This document shows positions 8,611 through 20,200 of a DNA stretch of 64,000 nt, piece after piece. Position 1 is the first letter of the stretch. The number at the start of each line of letters is the position of its first letter. Below the pieces are notes generated by a model. That model was not told where the DNA came from. It ran no database searches and saw only the letters and a program-made list of their open reading frames with translations. The position numbers were made by a program, and so were the translations under genes. The DNA is from Closterium sp. NIES-65 (Eukaryota > Streptophyta > Zygnematophyceae > Desmidiales > Closteriaceae). The DNA lies in assembly GCA_948144175.1 (NCBI GenBank), contig CANXME010000875.1, positions 434,001 to 498,000 on the forward strand. Direction: 5' to 3'.

Positions 8611-10023
8611 GCGATCGCCCCTGCCAGCGTGCGATCGCCTCTGCTAGGTGTGGTCGTTGCTGCTGCTCGCTAGCGCCCCTACTATGGCGAGGGGTGCTAG
8701 GGTGGGTCGCCGTGCCTGGCGGGATAGAAGCTACCGATGCTACGAGGGACAAATTTGTCAGTGCTGCTGTAACAAAAGTGCAATTGCAATTACTGGTGTA
8801 ACTACACCATTTGGTGTTAAGAGACAAATAGAGTGATGGCCTATAAAGATTTTGGCATTTTGTAAAATATGGCCCCAAAAAGATTACAATTCTGTGCAAA
8901 GGCACAGCATGCCACGTGCAATACCGTGCATCATAGGGGGTCTTGTGAAAGATCTATGTCTGGATCAATACCCGCCAGAGTGGTATCCTCATACAGCAGT
9001 AAAAAAAAGATATAGATATGAAATTTAATTCTTGCTTGAATCGAGGTCGAGGTTGTATTCGATTCTTTCCTTCTCTCTCTACGGGATGTGAAGTACTTCA
9101 TGAAGCTTCTTGCTTTTATTGAGCTCTACATCCATCTATTTGAATCGAGGCGTTGAAGTTATCCGCCGGCTGTCTTGCAAAAAGTAGACTGCTTAGACAG
9201 AAGCGTCGATGTTGATATCAATCATCTGCTCCCTTACAATGCTCTGGAAACTAGCAATATTACATCCAAAGTAAAAAATTACTGACCTGTACACATATTT
9301 TTGCCATCTATGGTACCACTATTCTCTATCATTCGGCGCCCTGCGCCAAAAAATTGCCGAAACAACACGGCAGAGTTTATTTAAGCCGATTTGAGCATCG
9401 CACGTATATAGCACGTCCCAATCTTTCGTCGAGATGTACCGCATTTCGAAAATATGGCGTTCAAATTATTCTGCCGACAGTGTTGCAAATGTACACTTTT
9501 TATATGCGATGGTTGTGCCATCGCTGTGATTCACTAGACGTTCCTATTCAGGAGTTGCAAGTAAAATTCGTTACTTACATCACTGAAAATCTTTCAACGT
9601 TTCCATGTCGAAATTCCTGATATCCAGCATTTGATTTTTGCAAGGACTGCTTAATTTCCAGTTCATAATATAGGGTATGTTAGACAACACACTCGTCTTG
9701 GCGTAGCCATTCCAAATCGTTAACTCGTCAAATTCTCTTGTCGGTAGCCACGAGTCCATTTCCATAACATCCATGGATATGCTAAACGATCTGATTGCAC
9801 ATCGGTTGATACGCCGTCACATTTCATCAAGACGACCAGAATATTGCGCATTCATAGATCAAACTACCTACCACCACATGGAAGAGCACATGGGTAGCGC
9901 GGACGCGGTTTACTCAATGACGTTGTCACGTATGCATCGCTTGGATTAAGAAGTTCACAAACCCATCTCTCACTGAAGCTTCTTTCTTGCCTATTCTTAG
10001 GAAGTCACACCGCCAAATGGGGA
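8611..10023. other. Unassigned DNA, no gene recognised
   Basis: The 20-bp GCGATCGCC repeat continues to about 8650. After that comes mostly AT-rich unique DNA. Short open frames (132 codons minus at 8507-8905; 88 codons plus at 9354-9620; 64 codons minus at 9580-9774) show no domain and partly overlap the C1 LTR. I see no splice pattern as regular as that at 2.1-2.5 kb. Confidence 0.4.
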
Positions 10024-10028
10024 AGGTT

Positions 10029-10271
10029 TGTAAGACTTTATATTATTTATATTTGTAACTGCCTGTAGCTGTAGTTAGTGTAGTTATTGCAAATTTTGTT
10101 AGGTGGTGCACCCTTTTGTTTCCTATGCTATATGTTCCTTGAACCTATAGTGAAACTCACTTTTCACCTTCACAACTTTCTCGACTCTCCCCCCTTGGGC
10201 CCAACTCACTCGATACCTAAGTTGGGCCTAGGCTCCTAAGCCTAGGCCCTTACGTTCTAATTTCTTTAACA
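10029..10271 (+). repeat. TRIM2 5' LTR
   Basis: 243 bp, begins TGTAAGACTTTATATT and ends TTTCTTTAACA. It contains the near-palindrome GGGCCTAGGCTCCTAAGCC close to its 3' end. Confidence 0.9.
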
Positions 10272-10284
10272 TGGTTATCAGAGC
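10272..10284 (+). promoter_or_regulatory. TRIM2 primer-binding site
   Basis: TGGTTATCAGAGC, which is the initiator tRNA-Met complement with one extra T. It abuts the LTR. Confidence 0.75.
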
Positions 10285-11124
10285 AGTTTGGTCCTGGCCT
10301 GTGGGCCCGACCAAAGCTTCCGCTGCTGAATTTCTGGTCGCGCGCCTCGGGCGCGTGACGTCTTTTTTTTCTACCCGTCGCGGACCCGCCCCTGGCGCCC
10401 GCGACGGCGCTCTGAGCCGTCGCGGACCCGCCTCTGGCGCCTGCGGCGGTGCCGTGAGCCGTCGCGGACCCGCCTCTGGCGCCTGCGGCGGTGCACTGAG
10501 CCGCCGCGGACCCGCCTCTGGCGCCTGCGGTGGTGCCCTGCGCCATCGCGGACCCGCCCCTGGCGCCCGCGGCGGTGCCCTTGAGCCGCCGCGGACCCGC
10601 CATTGGCGCCTGCGACGGTGCTTTCCGCCCCTGCACTCCCTGAAGCCGCCCCTAACACCACTGCACCGACACCTTTTCGCCGCTCTGCGGCTTTCTTCCT
10701 TCCCACCCCCCTCCTCCTTTGTCTCCCTGCAGCCGCGGGGAGGAGGGTATGGGGGTGGAGGGTGTTGGAGTGTGGGTCGTACCCTTCCCTTCCCCTCCTC
10801 CTCCTTTTGTTCCCACTGCTGCAGCTGCCGCTGGGGGGGAGGGTGTGAGGGTGTGGGGGAGCAGGGGGAGAGGCGCCGGGGTGACGGGTGTGAGGCAACC
10901 AGCAGCCGTCCCTCCACCTCTCCTCTCTTCCCCCCCTCTCTACTGCTCCTGCAGCAGTGTGGGGGAGGGGAGGGAGGAGGGTGAGGTGATGGAGGGGGTG
11001 ACCAGTTAGTGTCTGCCCGCCTGCAGTACCTGCTGTTGCTTGGTTATTATCTTGCTTGTGTTGCTTGTGTACCCCTGCAAGTTGTGTTCTGCACAAACTT
11101 TTGCTGCAGGCAGTTATGGGGGAG

Positions 11125-11367
11125 TGTCAGACTTTATATTATTTATATTTGTAACTGCCTGTAGCTGTAGTTAGTGTAGTTATTGCAAATTTTGTTAGGT
11201 GGTGCACCCTTTTGTTTCCTATGCTATATGTTCCTTGAACCTATAGTGAAACTCACTTTTCACCTTCACAACTTTCTCGACTCTCCCCCCTTGGGCCCAA
11301 CTCACTCGATACCTAAGTTGGGCCTAGGCTCCTAAGCCTAGGCCCTTACGTTCTAATTTCTTTAACA
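11125..11367 (+). repeat. TRIM2 3' LTR
   Basis: 243 bp, matches the 5' LTR except near the fourth base (TGTC against TGTA). AGGTT follows at 11368-11372. Confidence 0.9.
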
Positions 11368-11372
11368 AGGTT

Positions 11373-11833
11373 ATCTAGCTGGGGTGCGATATCTCGGAGA
11401 TATGGCACATGTGTTCATGAATTTTCAAGTTTATCTTGCACAAGGCTTGCGAGCCAAACGTTTGCATTACGTTCACTGTACCAGAACCATTACATCCACG
11501 TATATCTTGGTACAATTGGAGCCTGAGAATGACTGAAGTCTGTTACCCAATCTGAATCGTACACACAAACATGTGACACACATGTTACTAGCATATTATG
11601 GGAGAACGGATTGGTAATAAATGGTTAACTGTTGTTCTATTACGCCCATACATTCGCTTCCATGCAACCATCAACCATATCATATATGCCCCACTGAGCT
11701 TCCAGTCTACATAATTTGTTGATCCTGTTGAGTGGCGGAATGTTTTCTCACTCTCGCAAATCTAGATTCGTACCATGTTTCTCTCTTCATTTTATGTTGC
11801 GAGCTGGTTTCGAAGATGGCACGATGCACTCTT
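11373..11833. other. Unassigned DNA, nothing recognised
   Basis: About 460 bp of AT-rich sequence between TRIM2 and the C2 LTR. No coding, RNA or repeat feature is visible. Confidence 0.4.
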
Positions 11834-11964
11834 TGTCAGAACATCATAGCTTATACATTTGTGTAGGCTGTAGTGGGGTAGCCCATATGGGGTACAACCC
11901 AATTAGGGTTAGTACTTGAACCCAACTGTTTCGTAGTTCATCCATCCATTCTCACTTCTCGACA
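11834..11964 (+). repeat. C2 5' LTR
   Basis: 131 bp, TGTCAGAACATCATAGC to TTCTCGACA. It shares with C3, C1 and the TRIM1 LTR the block around GTAGTGGGGT and the hairpin AACCC-AATTA-GGGTT. Confidence 0.88.
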
Positions 11965-11976
11965 TGGTATCGAGCA
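11965..11976 (+). promoter_or_regulatory. C2 primer-binding site
   Basis: TGGTATCGAGCA, a variant lacking the A of TATCAGAGC. C3 has the same variant (42235-42246), whereas C1 has the canonical TGGTATCAGAGC. Confidence 0.8.
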
Positions 11977-12059
11977 GGTTCCCGAGTGGGAATACTGCCT
12001 GGGGCCCACCACGTACTTTTTCCTTCTCTGCCCGGAGCGCGCTTACCTCCTAACCCGAG

Positions 12060-13010
12060 TAGCGCCCCGAGACGCCTTAGTGGCCCCCCTTTTGGCCGCC
12101 CTTAATGCCCCTCGAGCCGCCCGCTACGGCCCCGCTACGGCCCCGTCGGCCCCGTTACGGCCCCGCTTTGGCCCCGCTACGGCCCCGTCGGCCCCGCTTA
12201 GGCCCCGCTACGGCCTTGCTACGGCCCCGTCGGCCCCGCTTAGGCCCCGCCGGCCCCGCTACGGCCCCGTCGGCCCCGCTTAGGCCTCGCTACGGCCACC
12301 GCTACGGCCCCGCTTAGGCCCCGTTGGCCCCGCTTAGGCCCCGTCGGCCCCACTTAGGCCCCGCTACGGCCCCGCTTTGGCCCCATCGGCCCCGCTACGG
12401 CCTCGCTACGGCCCCGTTACGGCCCCGCCGGCCCCGCTTAGGCCCCGCTACGGCCTCGCTACGGCCCCGCTAAGGCTCTGTCGGCCCCGCTACGGCCCCA
12501 CTACGGCCCCACTTAGGCCCCGTCGGCCCCGCTACAGCCCCGCTACGGCCCCGTCGGCCTCACTTAGGCCCCGCTACGGCCCCGTCGGCCCCGCTTAGGC
12601 CCCGTCGGCCCCGCTACGGCCCCTCTCAGGCCTCGCTTTGGCCCCGTCGGCCCCAATTAGGCCCCGCGTCGGCCCCGCTACAGCCCTGTCGGCCCCGCTA
12701 CGGCCCCTCTTAGGCCCCTGCTACGGCCCCGTCCCGTCGCCACCGGGGCCCCGCCCACCCTTGCGGCCAGCCGCCATCTGCGACCCCGCCGCCCAGCGCA
12801 CGCAGCGCCGAGCAGCTGAGCCGCCCGACCGCCCGAACTGCCCAGCAGCCGAGCCGCCCAGCACCGTGCAGCCGAGCCGCCTAGCAGCCGAGCCGCCCTG
12901 CAGCAGAGCCGCCCGACAGCCGAGCCGCCCAGTACCGTGCAGCCGAGCCGCCCAGCAGCCGAGCCGCCATGCAGCCGAGCCGCCCGACAGCCGAGCATCC
13001 CGATCGCCCC
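12060..13010 (+). repeat. C2 leader minisatellite
   Basis: Two modules are seen. From about 12120 to 12730, dense copies of 12- and 15-bp units such as CGGCCCCGCTA and CGGCCCCGTCGGCCCCGCTT alternate. From about 12820 to 13010, units of the type CAGCCGAGCCGCC follow. The second module is shared with C3 (41110-41345), but the first differs from C3's. Open frames in all phases here are repeat artefacts. The region lies between PBS and gag, where packaging signals usually sit. Confidence 0.85.
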
Positions 13011-13086
13011 ACCTGCCTGGTAAGAGCCCAGTCTCTGCCACTGCACTGCCCTGCCTCACTGCCCTCACTGCCTGCCTACTGCTGTT

Positions 13087-16000
13087 ATGGCTTCCCCTAG
13101 CGTTCTCACTTTTGACGCTGAGGGTCGGGCAGTGGACTTTGAGGTCTGGGTAGATGATCTGCGGCTATTTCTACAGTGCGATAGGGCAGACGGCCTCTCC
13201 CTGTTTGACCTCACTTCTGGTGCCTCCCCTGCCCCTACTGCTGATGTTGACGCCACTGTTTGCTCGTAGTGGGCCACACGTGATGCTGCTGCTCGCCTTG
13301 CTGTTCGCCGCCACTTACCGACCACTGAGCGTGCACACTTTAGCCAGTACAAGAGTGCTCAGACCTTGTACGACGCTGTAGTTGCATGGTACTCTTCCCC
13401 TGCCACTGCTGCACTGAGCCGCCTCATGCTACCGTTCCTCTTCCCTGACCTTGCTGCCTTTCCCACTGTCGCTGACCTCATTACGCACCTCCGCACTCTT
13501 GACACTCGCTACCGCGCTGTGCTTCCTACTGAGTTTTGCGCCAAGACCCCCCCCCCCCCATGTACATCACCCTCTAGTACATAGTCACCCGGCTCCCTGA
13601 CTCTCTTCGCGTAGTCAGGGACCACTTCCTCTTTGTTTGCACCACCACTCTCACCGTTGACCTCCTCGAGATGGCCCTCCTAGCGATAGAGAAGAGCATA
13701 GTCGCTGTAGGAGCCTCTCGTGGTGACCCTCGCACCTCCGTCTTTGAGGGGTATTCTCCCTCCCCCCTCTTGCCCTCTGTCACCTCTGCTGCTGCGGCCG
13801 ACCTCGTTGGTTTCGAGTCGGTTGGCGCTGCGTCTGCATTGAGTGGGAGACGCCGCACCGGCAAGGGCAAGGGGGGCAAGGGCACAGGAGGGGGTGGAGG
13901 GGGTGGTGGAGGTGGTGGTGGAGGCGGTGGAGGGAGTGGGGGTGGTGGTGGGAGTGGTGCTGGGGGTGGTGGCGGCGGCGGCAGCAGTGGAGGCGCCGGA
14001 GGCGGTGGAGGTGGCGGAGGGAGCGGAGGCGGCGGAGGTAGTGGAGGAGGCGGAGGTGGAGGTGGCGGCGGAGGCGGCAGCGGAGGCGGCGGCGGAGGTG
14101 GTGGAGCGAGTCGCGACTCTGCGCCGAGGAGTGGCTCCGGTGGTGGTCAGCGCCAGCAGCAGCATCGGAGTGGTGTGACCATGTCCCCTCAGCAGCTTCG
14201 TGAGTGGTACACTACACGCCAGCGCGGTGGGGGTTTTGGTCTCTGCTCCTACGTTCTCCGTACCTGCGACCGCACTGGTGAGCAGTGCGGAGGTCCGCAC
14301 TCCACCCAGCGCTGCTTTGGTCGCCTGACGGACGCGTGGCGTCGCCAGTTCCCAGAGGCGTCAGAGATCCCTCGCTGGGGAGATCTGGCCAAGGCCGGGG
14401 TTGCTATCTTTGATCTTGACTTTGATGCTATTCTTGCTGCCATGTATGCTGTTGCTGATAGTGTTGAGGGTGCCTGTTACCTGTGTGTACCGCATGACCC
14501 GGGCATTGAGGCTACTGCGCTAGGTGCTGGTGAGGCTGCTGCTCTAGGTGCTAGTGCGTCTACTGCCCCAGGTGCCAGTGCGTCTGCTCTCTCAGGTACT
14601 GCTTCGGCTCAGGCCCTCCACACCTTCACCCTGGACTCGGGTGCGTCCCGCTCCTTCTTTCGAGACCGCACCACTCTTACGCCGCTTAGTCGGCCGGTTG
14701 CAGTCTCCCTGGCAGACCCCTCTGGGGGTCCTGTCCTTGCTAGCTTCTCCACTGTCCTTCCGTGCCCTGCAGCCCCCTCTGGCACCCTGTCTGGTCTTTA
14801 CCTCCCCTCGTTCTCTACGAACTTGGTGAGTGGAGCGGACCTACACGATCGAGGGGTTGACAAGTTCACTCCTGCGAGTCAGCGAGTGACCCACTGCACG
14901 TGTGCTCGGACAGGCCGACACTTGGCCACGTTCACCCGTCGGCCAGGGTCGAGCCTGTACACCCTTACTACTGAGGCTCCTCTTGCTGCTGAGTCTGCCC
15001 AGGTAGCTGCGTCGAGTCAAGTGTTTGCTGCGGCGTCCAGGTCTGGTCCTGAGTCTGCCCCGTGCTCGTGTCGTCTGCTTTCCCACCAGACTCTCCTTTG
15101 GCACCACCGCCTTGGTCACCCCTCCTTGCCTCGTCTCCGAGGCATGGCCTCCCGTGTCCTTGTCTCTGGTCTTCCTCGGTCTCTCCCTCCCCTTCCTCCG
15201 GGGCCTGGCCCTACCTGTGTCCCCTGCGTCGAGGGGCGACAGCGCGCCGCCCCTCACTCCTCCGAGTTTCCTCCGACAGAGGCTCTGCTGCAGACTCTCC
15301 ACATGGACGTGTGGGGCCCAGCCCGCGTCAGTGGGCAGGGGCGAGAGCGGTACGTTCTGCTGGTGGTTGACGACTACTCGCGTTACACCACAGTCTTCCA
15401 CTTGCGCAGCAAGGGTGATGTCACTGAGGTGTTGATCGACTGGATCCGCGCAGCTCGTCTCTAGCTCACAGAGAGTTTCGGCTCGGACTTTCCTGTTCTG
15501 CGTCTGCACTCGGACAGAGGCGGGGTGTTTTCCTCTGCCCGTCTGGGCGCCTTCTGTCGTGCACAGGGCATCCGCCAGACCTTCACGCTTCCGGCCTCTC
15601 CACAGCAAAATGGGATTGCTGAGCGCCGCATTGGCATGGTCATGGACGTCGCTCGTATGTCCATGATTCATGCGGCTGCCCCCCATTTTCTGTGGCCGTT
15701 TGCGGTTCAGTACGCCGTGCATCAGCTCAACCTGCAGCCTCGGGTCTCCTTGCGAGAGACCTCCCCCGCCTTGCGGTGGACAGGGAAGGTTGGCGATGCG
15801 TCTGCGTTTCGGGTCTGTCCGCGACTTGTCTGCGAACACACTGTCCCCCCGTGCTGTCCCTTGCGTCTTCCTTGGCTTCCCCCCCCCGACGCGCATGGCT
15901 CGCGGTTTTACCACCCCACCACGCGTCATGTTCTGTCCCTCCAGGACGTCACCTTTGACGAGTCGGTGCCTTACTACCGTCTCTTCCCCTACCGCACTGC

Positions 16001-16171
16001 GCCCCTCCCCCCGCCGCCGCTCTTCCTTGCGCCAGGTGCTACCCAGGTAGACCCCCTCCCTCCTCAGGGTCCCGCCCCTTCAGGTGTGTCCCAGGTAGAC
16101 GCAGTCGAGCCTTTCGAGGTAGCTGTTGACTCTGGTGCTGCTAGCGGTGCTGAGCCTGCGGGTGCCGGGTG
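13087..16171 (+). pseudogene. C2 gag, protease and integrase region
   Basis: Starts at an ATG with SVLTFDAEGRAVDFEVWVDD, the same opening as C3 gag. In order: gag core; the basic SGRRRTGKGKGGKGTG stretch; a glycine tract of about 85 residues (13885-14110); QQLREWY and a cysteine/histidine motif C-X13-C-X3-H-X4-C (about 14246-14315) where copia gag usually has a CX2CX4HX4C knuckle; aspartic protease LDSGASRSFF (about 14634); the integrase zinc region WHHRLGHPSL to CVPCVEG (about 15100-15240); the integrase core with HMDVWGP, VVDDYSRYTT, LHSDRGG and QQNGIAERR (about 15300-15630); then the C-terminal domain and post-integrase spacer up to the B1 insertion. The family product would form particles, process the polyprotein and insert cDNA. 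The copy is broken. Confidence 0.82.
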
Positions 16172-17191
16172 TGTTGTGCCAACACATTACACTGGCACGG
16201 TCATCGCACTCCCATTCGGCCTACAAGCCTGCTCAGCTTCTGGAATTTTGTGGGGAGGCTGTTCAACATGTGTTCTTCAAACCCTCAAAGTTTCAGAGTT
16301 TTTGAAGAAGTTACCAAGGCGTGACAACATTTTATGTTTCAAGACTTATGGCATCCCGGAAGTGTGTGTTACTCCTTTTTGGTAACACCCGAGTTCACCA
16401 TTTCGGCTGCTGACTCGTCTACCAAGCTCTGATTGGTCGGAAATTCGGTCTGGCAGTTCTATTCCCCGCTGTCCAGGTGTTCACCAAGTTTCAGAACGAT
16501 CCAACATGTGAGCATTGCGTGAAAGCTGCCGAAATGCACTGTTCCGTAGTCATGGTGCACTGTTGGCAGCATTTCCCTTGCCACCCTTTCATTGTTGTCA
16601 TGCCAATGGTGCAGGGACAGAGAATGAGACAAGAAGTACAGGTGGTCAAGTGGGAATCTACAGCCCTCCTTTTGAGAAGTGTGGTCTTCCTGGAACCAGC
16701 TTGCAAGAGGGTGCAAGTGGGAAGACAAGCTGACTCATGGTTGGCTTAACTCACAATTGGTTGCCTTGAGTACAGCTCTGAACATCCATGTGTGGTTGGC
16801 TTTGCTGACCTAGCTAGGACGTTTCCCATCCTTCTCTAGCCTTTCTCCCCTAGGACTCAACATTCTCTGAGTTCCCAGGATGACCCAACCCCTTATGAGT
16901 CCCCTAGGCAATGTTGTACTCACCTCTTCCTTGCATCAATGAGACTAAACGTTTTTTTCAGCCGAGCTTACGTTTTCGTTCACTGCGTAGTGCACACACC
17001 TCTGATAATATCAAGCTATATACCGTTGGAAAGCAGACACTTAAGGCTAATTGCTGTCAAAGTTTCAGCCTCGTATGGTTTTGGAGCTGATCGTGACGGC
17101 GTTTTGAACAGAGGCGGTTTGAAGACGTCAGATTCTGCTTAGGGGGTTTCATGGGCATCCGCGACCTCTAAGTGGACTCTTGACTATAACA
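16172..17191 (+). repeat. B1 5' LTR
   Basis: 1020 bp, begins TGTTGTGCCAACACATTACA and ends TTGACTATAACA. Its first 35 bp contain short inverted words (TGTTG...CCAACA; ACTGGCAC) around GTGCCAACAC. Confidence 0.95.
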
Positions 17192-17193
17192 AG

Positions 17194-17205
17194 TGGTATC
17201 AGAGC
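17194..17205 (+). promoter_or_regulatory. B1 primer-binding site
   Basis: TGGTATCAGAGC, the exact initiator tRNA-Met complement, two bases inside the LTR. Confidence 0.92.
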
Positions 17206-17230
17206 TGTTCTACTCTGTTCTTGGGTGAAT

Positions 17231-20200
17231 ATGGAGGCTGAAGGTTCTGCTCCAGCTGGTCCCAGTGGCAGTGGTGGCGTGAGAGGCGCTGGGGTAGCGG
17301 GAAGAGGCGTTGCTGGCGGATCTGCACCAATGGCTTCCGTTTCAACATCAGCTAAGGATGATGTGAAGGCATTCAACCTGGAGAAGTTCTCTGGGGAGGA
17401 TTGGGCATCATGGAGCTTCAGGATGGAGCTCCTCTTCAACCATTATGGGCTGCTTGAAGTGATGGATGGAGAATTGAAGAGGCCTGCGAGCGAAGGAGCG
17501 ACCAAAGAATGGGATCGCCGGTCCAAGGATGGATTCTTCCTTCTCTCCCAATGCCTCTCATCCAACCAGCTGCACCACATCAAGCATCTCATCAAGGAAG
17601 TTGAGTGTGGTCCTAAGGCATGGAAGATATTGAAGGATGTCCATGCCCCCAGCAGTGAAGCTATGGTGGTGGTGCTCGAGCGACAACTCCATGCGGTGAA
17701 GATCAACGAGGGTGATGCCGTACAAGGAGCGTTCGATCAACTCAGGGACCTCTATGTGAAGCTCTCTGCTGCTGGTGTGGACTACCCTGAAAAAATCAAG
17801 TGCTACAAGGCTCTCTCCCTGCTGCCGGAGTCGTGGGGGCCCTTGGTGGTCAACCTTAATGGCATGAAGGACTCGAGGTCCCTTGAGTGGATTCGCGCGC
17901 AAGTACTTCAAGAGGAGTTTCGGAGGAAGGAGCTGACCGCCGCTGCCGGTGAAGGTGGAGGTTCAGCCTACGGCATGAAGGGCTTCAAGGGGCGTGGCAG
18001 CAAGAAAGGCAAGGCCAAGGAAGGCTCTGGAGGGGAGCAGCATTTGGGAGGGAAGCGTGGCAACAAGGGAGGCAAGCGGTGTGGCGGCAAGTGTTGGTAT
18101 TGCCATGTGGAAGGGCACCCATGGTTCAAGTGCCGCAAGCTACCTGACGGCTGGAGGCCTGGTCAGCCATCAATTGAGGGCTCCAAGGGTGTTCATGGAG
18201 CTATGGGAGAAGGCGTGGGCAGTGAGGAGGGCGATGGAGGTGCTGGCGGATACGGCGGCATGTTCTACCATGTAGGAGAGGCGTGCTCCGAGGACATGGT
18301 TGTGCCGGCCAGCAAGGTTGCTCTTCGCCGCTCCTCCCATTGGGTCATCGACACGGGAGCCTTCATGACCATGACCAACCGAGAGGATCTACTGGATGAA
18401 GTTAGGCCATCAAAGGCAGCCATTGTCGTTTCAGCCACCGGCCAAGTTGTACCCGTGCGTGGCGAGGGGAGAGCCATGTTCATGGGTGCGGATGGGAGGC
18501 TTGTGGGGCTGAAGCGTGTTCTCCTTGTTCCTGGATTGTGTGCCAACCTCCTCTTTACCAAGGCCCTAAGTGAGGCAGGGATGAAGATGGAGATGTTGGG
18601 CACAAAGGTTTTCAAGGCAACTCTGGATGGGCGCGTGTTGTGGGATCTCCGAGGCGGCAAGGACATGCACCGGTCCATGTGGGAGATACCGGTGCTGCCA
18701 TGGAAGGAGGCGGCTGCGCGCTTGGCTGCTGGAGGTGTGAGAGGAGGGCGTGTTAACCACGTGGACAATGGAGGAGGTGGTGATGATAGTGATGGTGGGC
18801 TCCTTGGGCATGGAAGGGCTGAGTTACCAAGTGTAACTCCTAGCACGGGTGAGACGGATTGGCTCACCGCACACCGTCGCTTTGGCCACGTGGCGCTACC
18901 TCAGTTGCAGCAGCTGTTCAAGGAGGAAAGAGTCAAGGGGCTGATGATAAAGGGGGAGCCCAAGGAGGTGGGATCTTGTGAGACTTGCTTGACCAGCAAG
19001 TTTTCACGGTTTCCCTTCCATTCGGTGGAGGGGAAGTCGAGTGACCCAGTGGAGCTCGTGCATGTGGATCTCGTGGGACCCATGAAGGTGAAGGGAGATG
19101 GTGGGGCCCTGTATTCCATGACCATGGTGGATGATAACACAAGGCTCACCTGGTCCTTTCCACTTGCAAAGAAAAGTGATGCTGCAAGGATCATCATTGA
19201 AGAGTGGCTGCCCTTGGTGGAGCGAGAGAGCGGCAAGCGGGTGAAGGCGATTCGTAGCGACCGTGGTGGGGAGTTCTTGGGAGCGGAGTTCCGGAGCTGG
19301 CTGAAGCGGCACGGCATCAAACAGCAGCTCACCACGGCCTACACTCCTCAATCCAATGGCGTGGCAGAGAGAGCGAACCGGACCATCATGGAGGGTGGGA
19401 GAACGATGTTGGTAGACTCGGGTCTACCCTTACAATTCTGGCCCCTCGCTATTCGCCATGCCACCGTCATCAAGAACCGAGTATTGACTCATGTGGGAGG
19501 GCAGCATTGGGTCCCTATGGAGAAGTGGAGAGGCAAGAAGCCCCTGGTGGATATGCTTCGAGTCTTCGGGTGCATGGGACTCGTGCACGTCCCTAAGGAG
19601 AAGCGTGACAAGCTTCAAGCGGCGGCGGTGTGGGCTGTTCATTTGGGACTTGCACAAGGGAGCAAAGGGTGGCTCATGTGGGACCCAAAAGCCAACACCA
19701 TCTTCACCACCAGAGATGCCAAGTTCATGGAGGGGCTCATGTTCAAGGAGTGGTTGGAGCGAGGGAGGAGCAAGGTCACCATTCCGCTCGGAATAGAGGT
19801 GGGAACGAACGATCCACTCCTCATTCCCATCGAGTTGTCTTCATCTTCAGATGTAACGGAGGTGTCACATGACTTGGGAGGTGCTGAAGGGGAGGCAACA
19901 GAGGTGGAAGGAGTGTTGCAGCAAGAGGAGGCCCCTGTAGCTGAGAGATGTGATGCCGGGGAGGAGGTGCAGCAGCCAACATCATCCCCTTCACTTCCAT
20001 CAAGGCGGACATCCCAAGGGAAGCGTGGTGCTGTCCGCGGTGGAGTTAAGGAGGGTGCAGCCAAGGAGAGGCCCAAGAGAGCTGCTCACCCAAGGGATTT
20101 CCTCAAGTATGAAAGGCTTGGGGGTCCTAAGGCATTGCTGGTCCAGGGGGAGGAAGATGATGAGGAGAAGGGAGCCGAGGGAGAGATGGAGCAGATTTGT

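Larger units (their letters stand above)
10029..11367 (+). mobile_element. TRIM2: short non-autonomous LTR element, 243-bp LTRs
   Basis: A 1339-bp element with LTRs at 10029-10271 and 11125-11367 and target duplication AGGTT (10024-10028 and 11368-11372). The PBS-like TGGTTATCAGAGC directly follows the left LTR, and a purine tract (TTATGGGGGAG) precedes the right one. The interior has no coding capacity. It holds a run of about six 33-bp units containing CGCGGACCCGCC and GGCGCCTGCGGCGGTGC (about 10375-10620), then GC-rich and G-rich tracts. The LTRs show a single difference by eye, so the insertion is young. The layout matches TRIM1, but the LTR differs in length and sequence; the autonomous partner is not in this window. 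Confidence 0.9.

Noticed and set aside
9354-9774. Small open frames of 64-88 codons between C1 and TRIM2
   Set aside because: Short, on both strands, without domains or supporting splice or repeat signals.
12060-13010. Regular short repeats that might suggest a CRISPR array
   Set aside because: Units are directly adjacent with no unique spacers of constant length, and the context is a eukaryotic LTR element.
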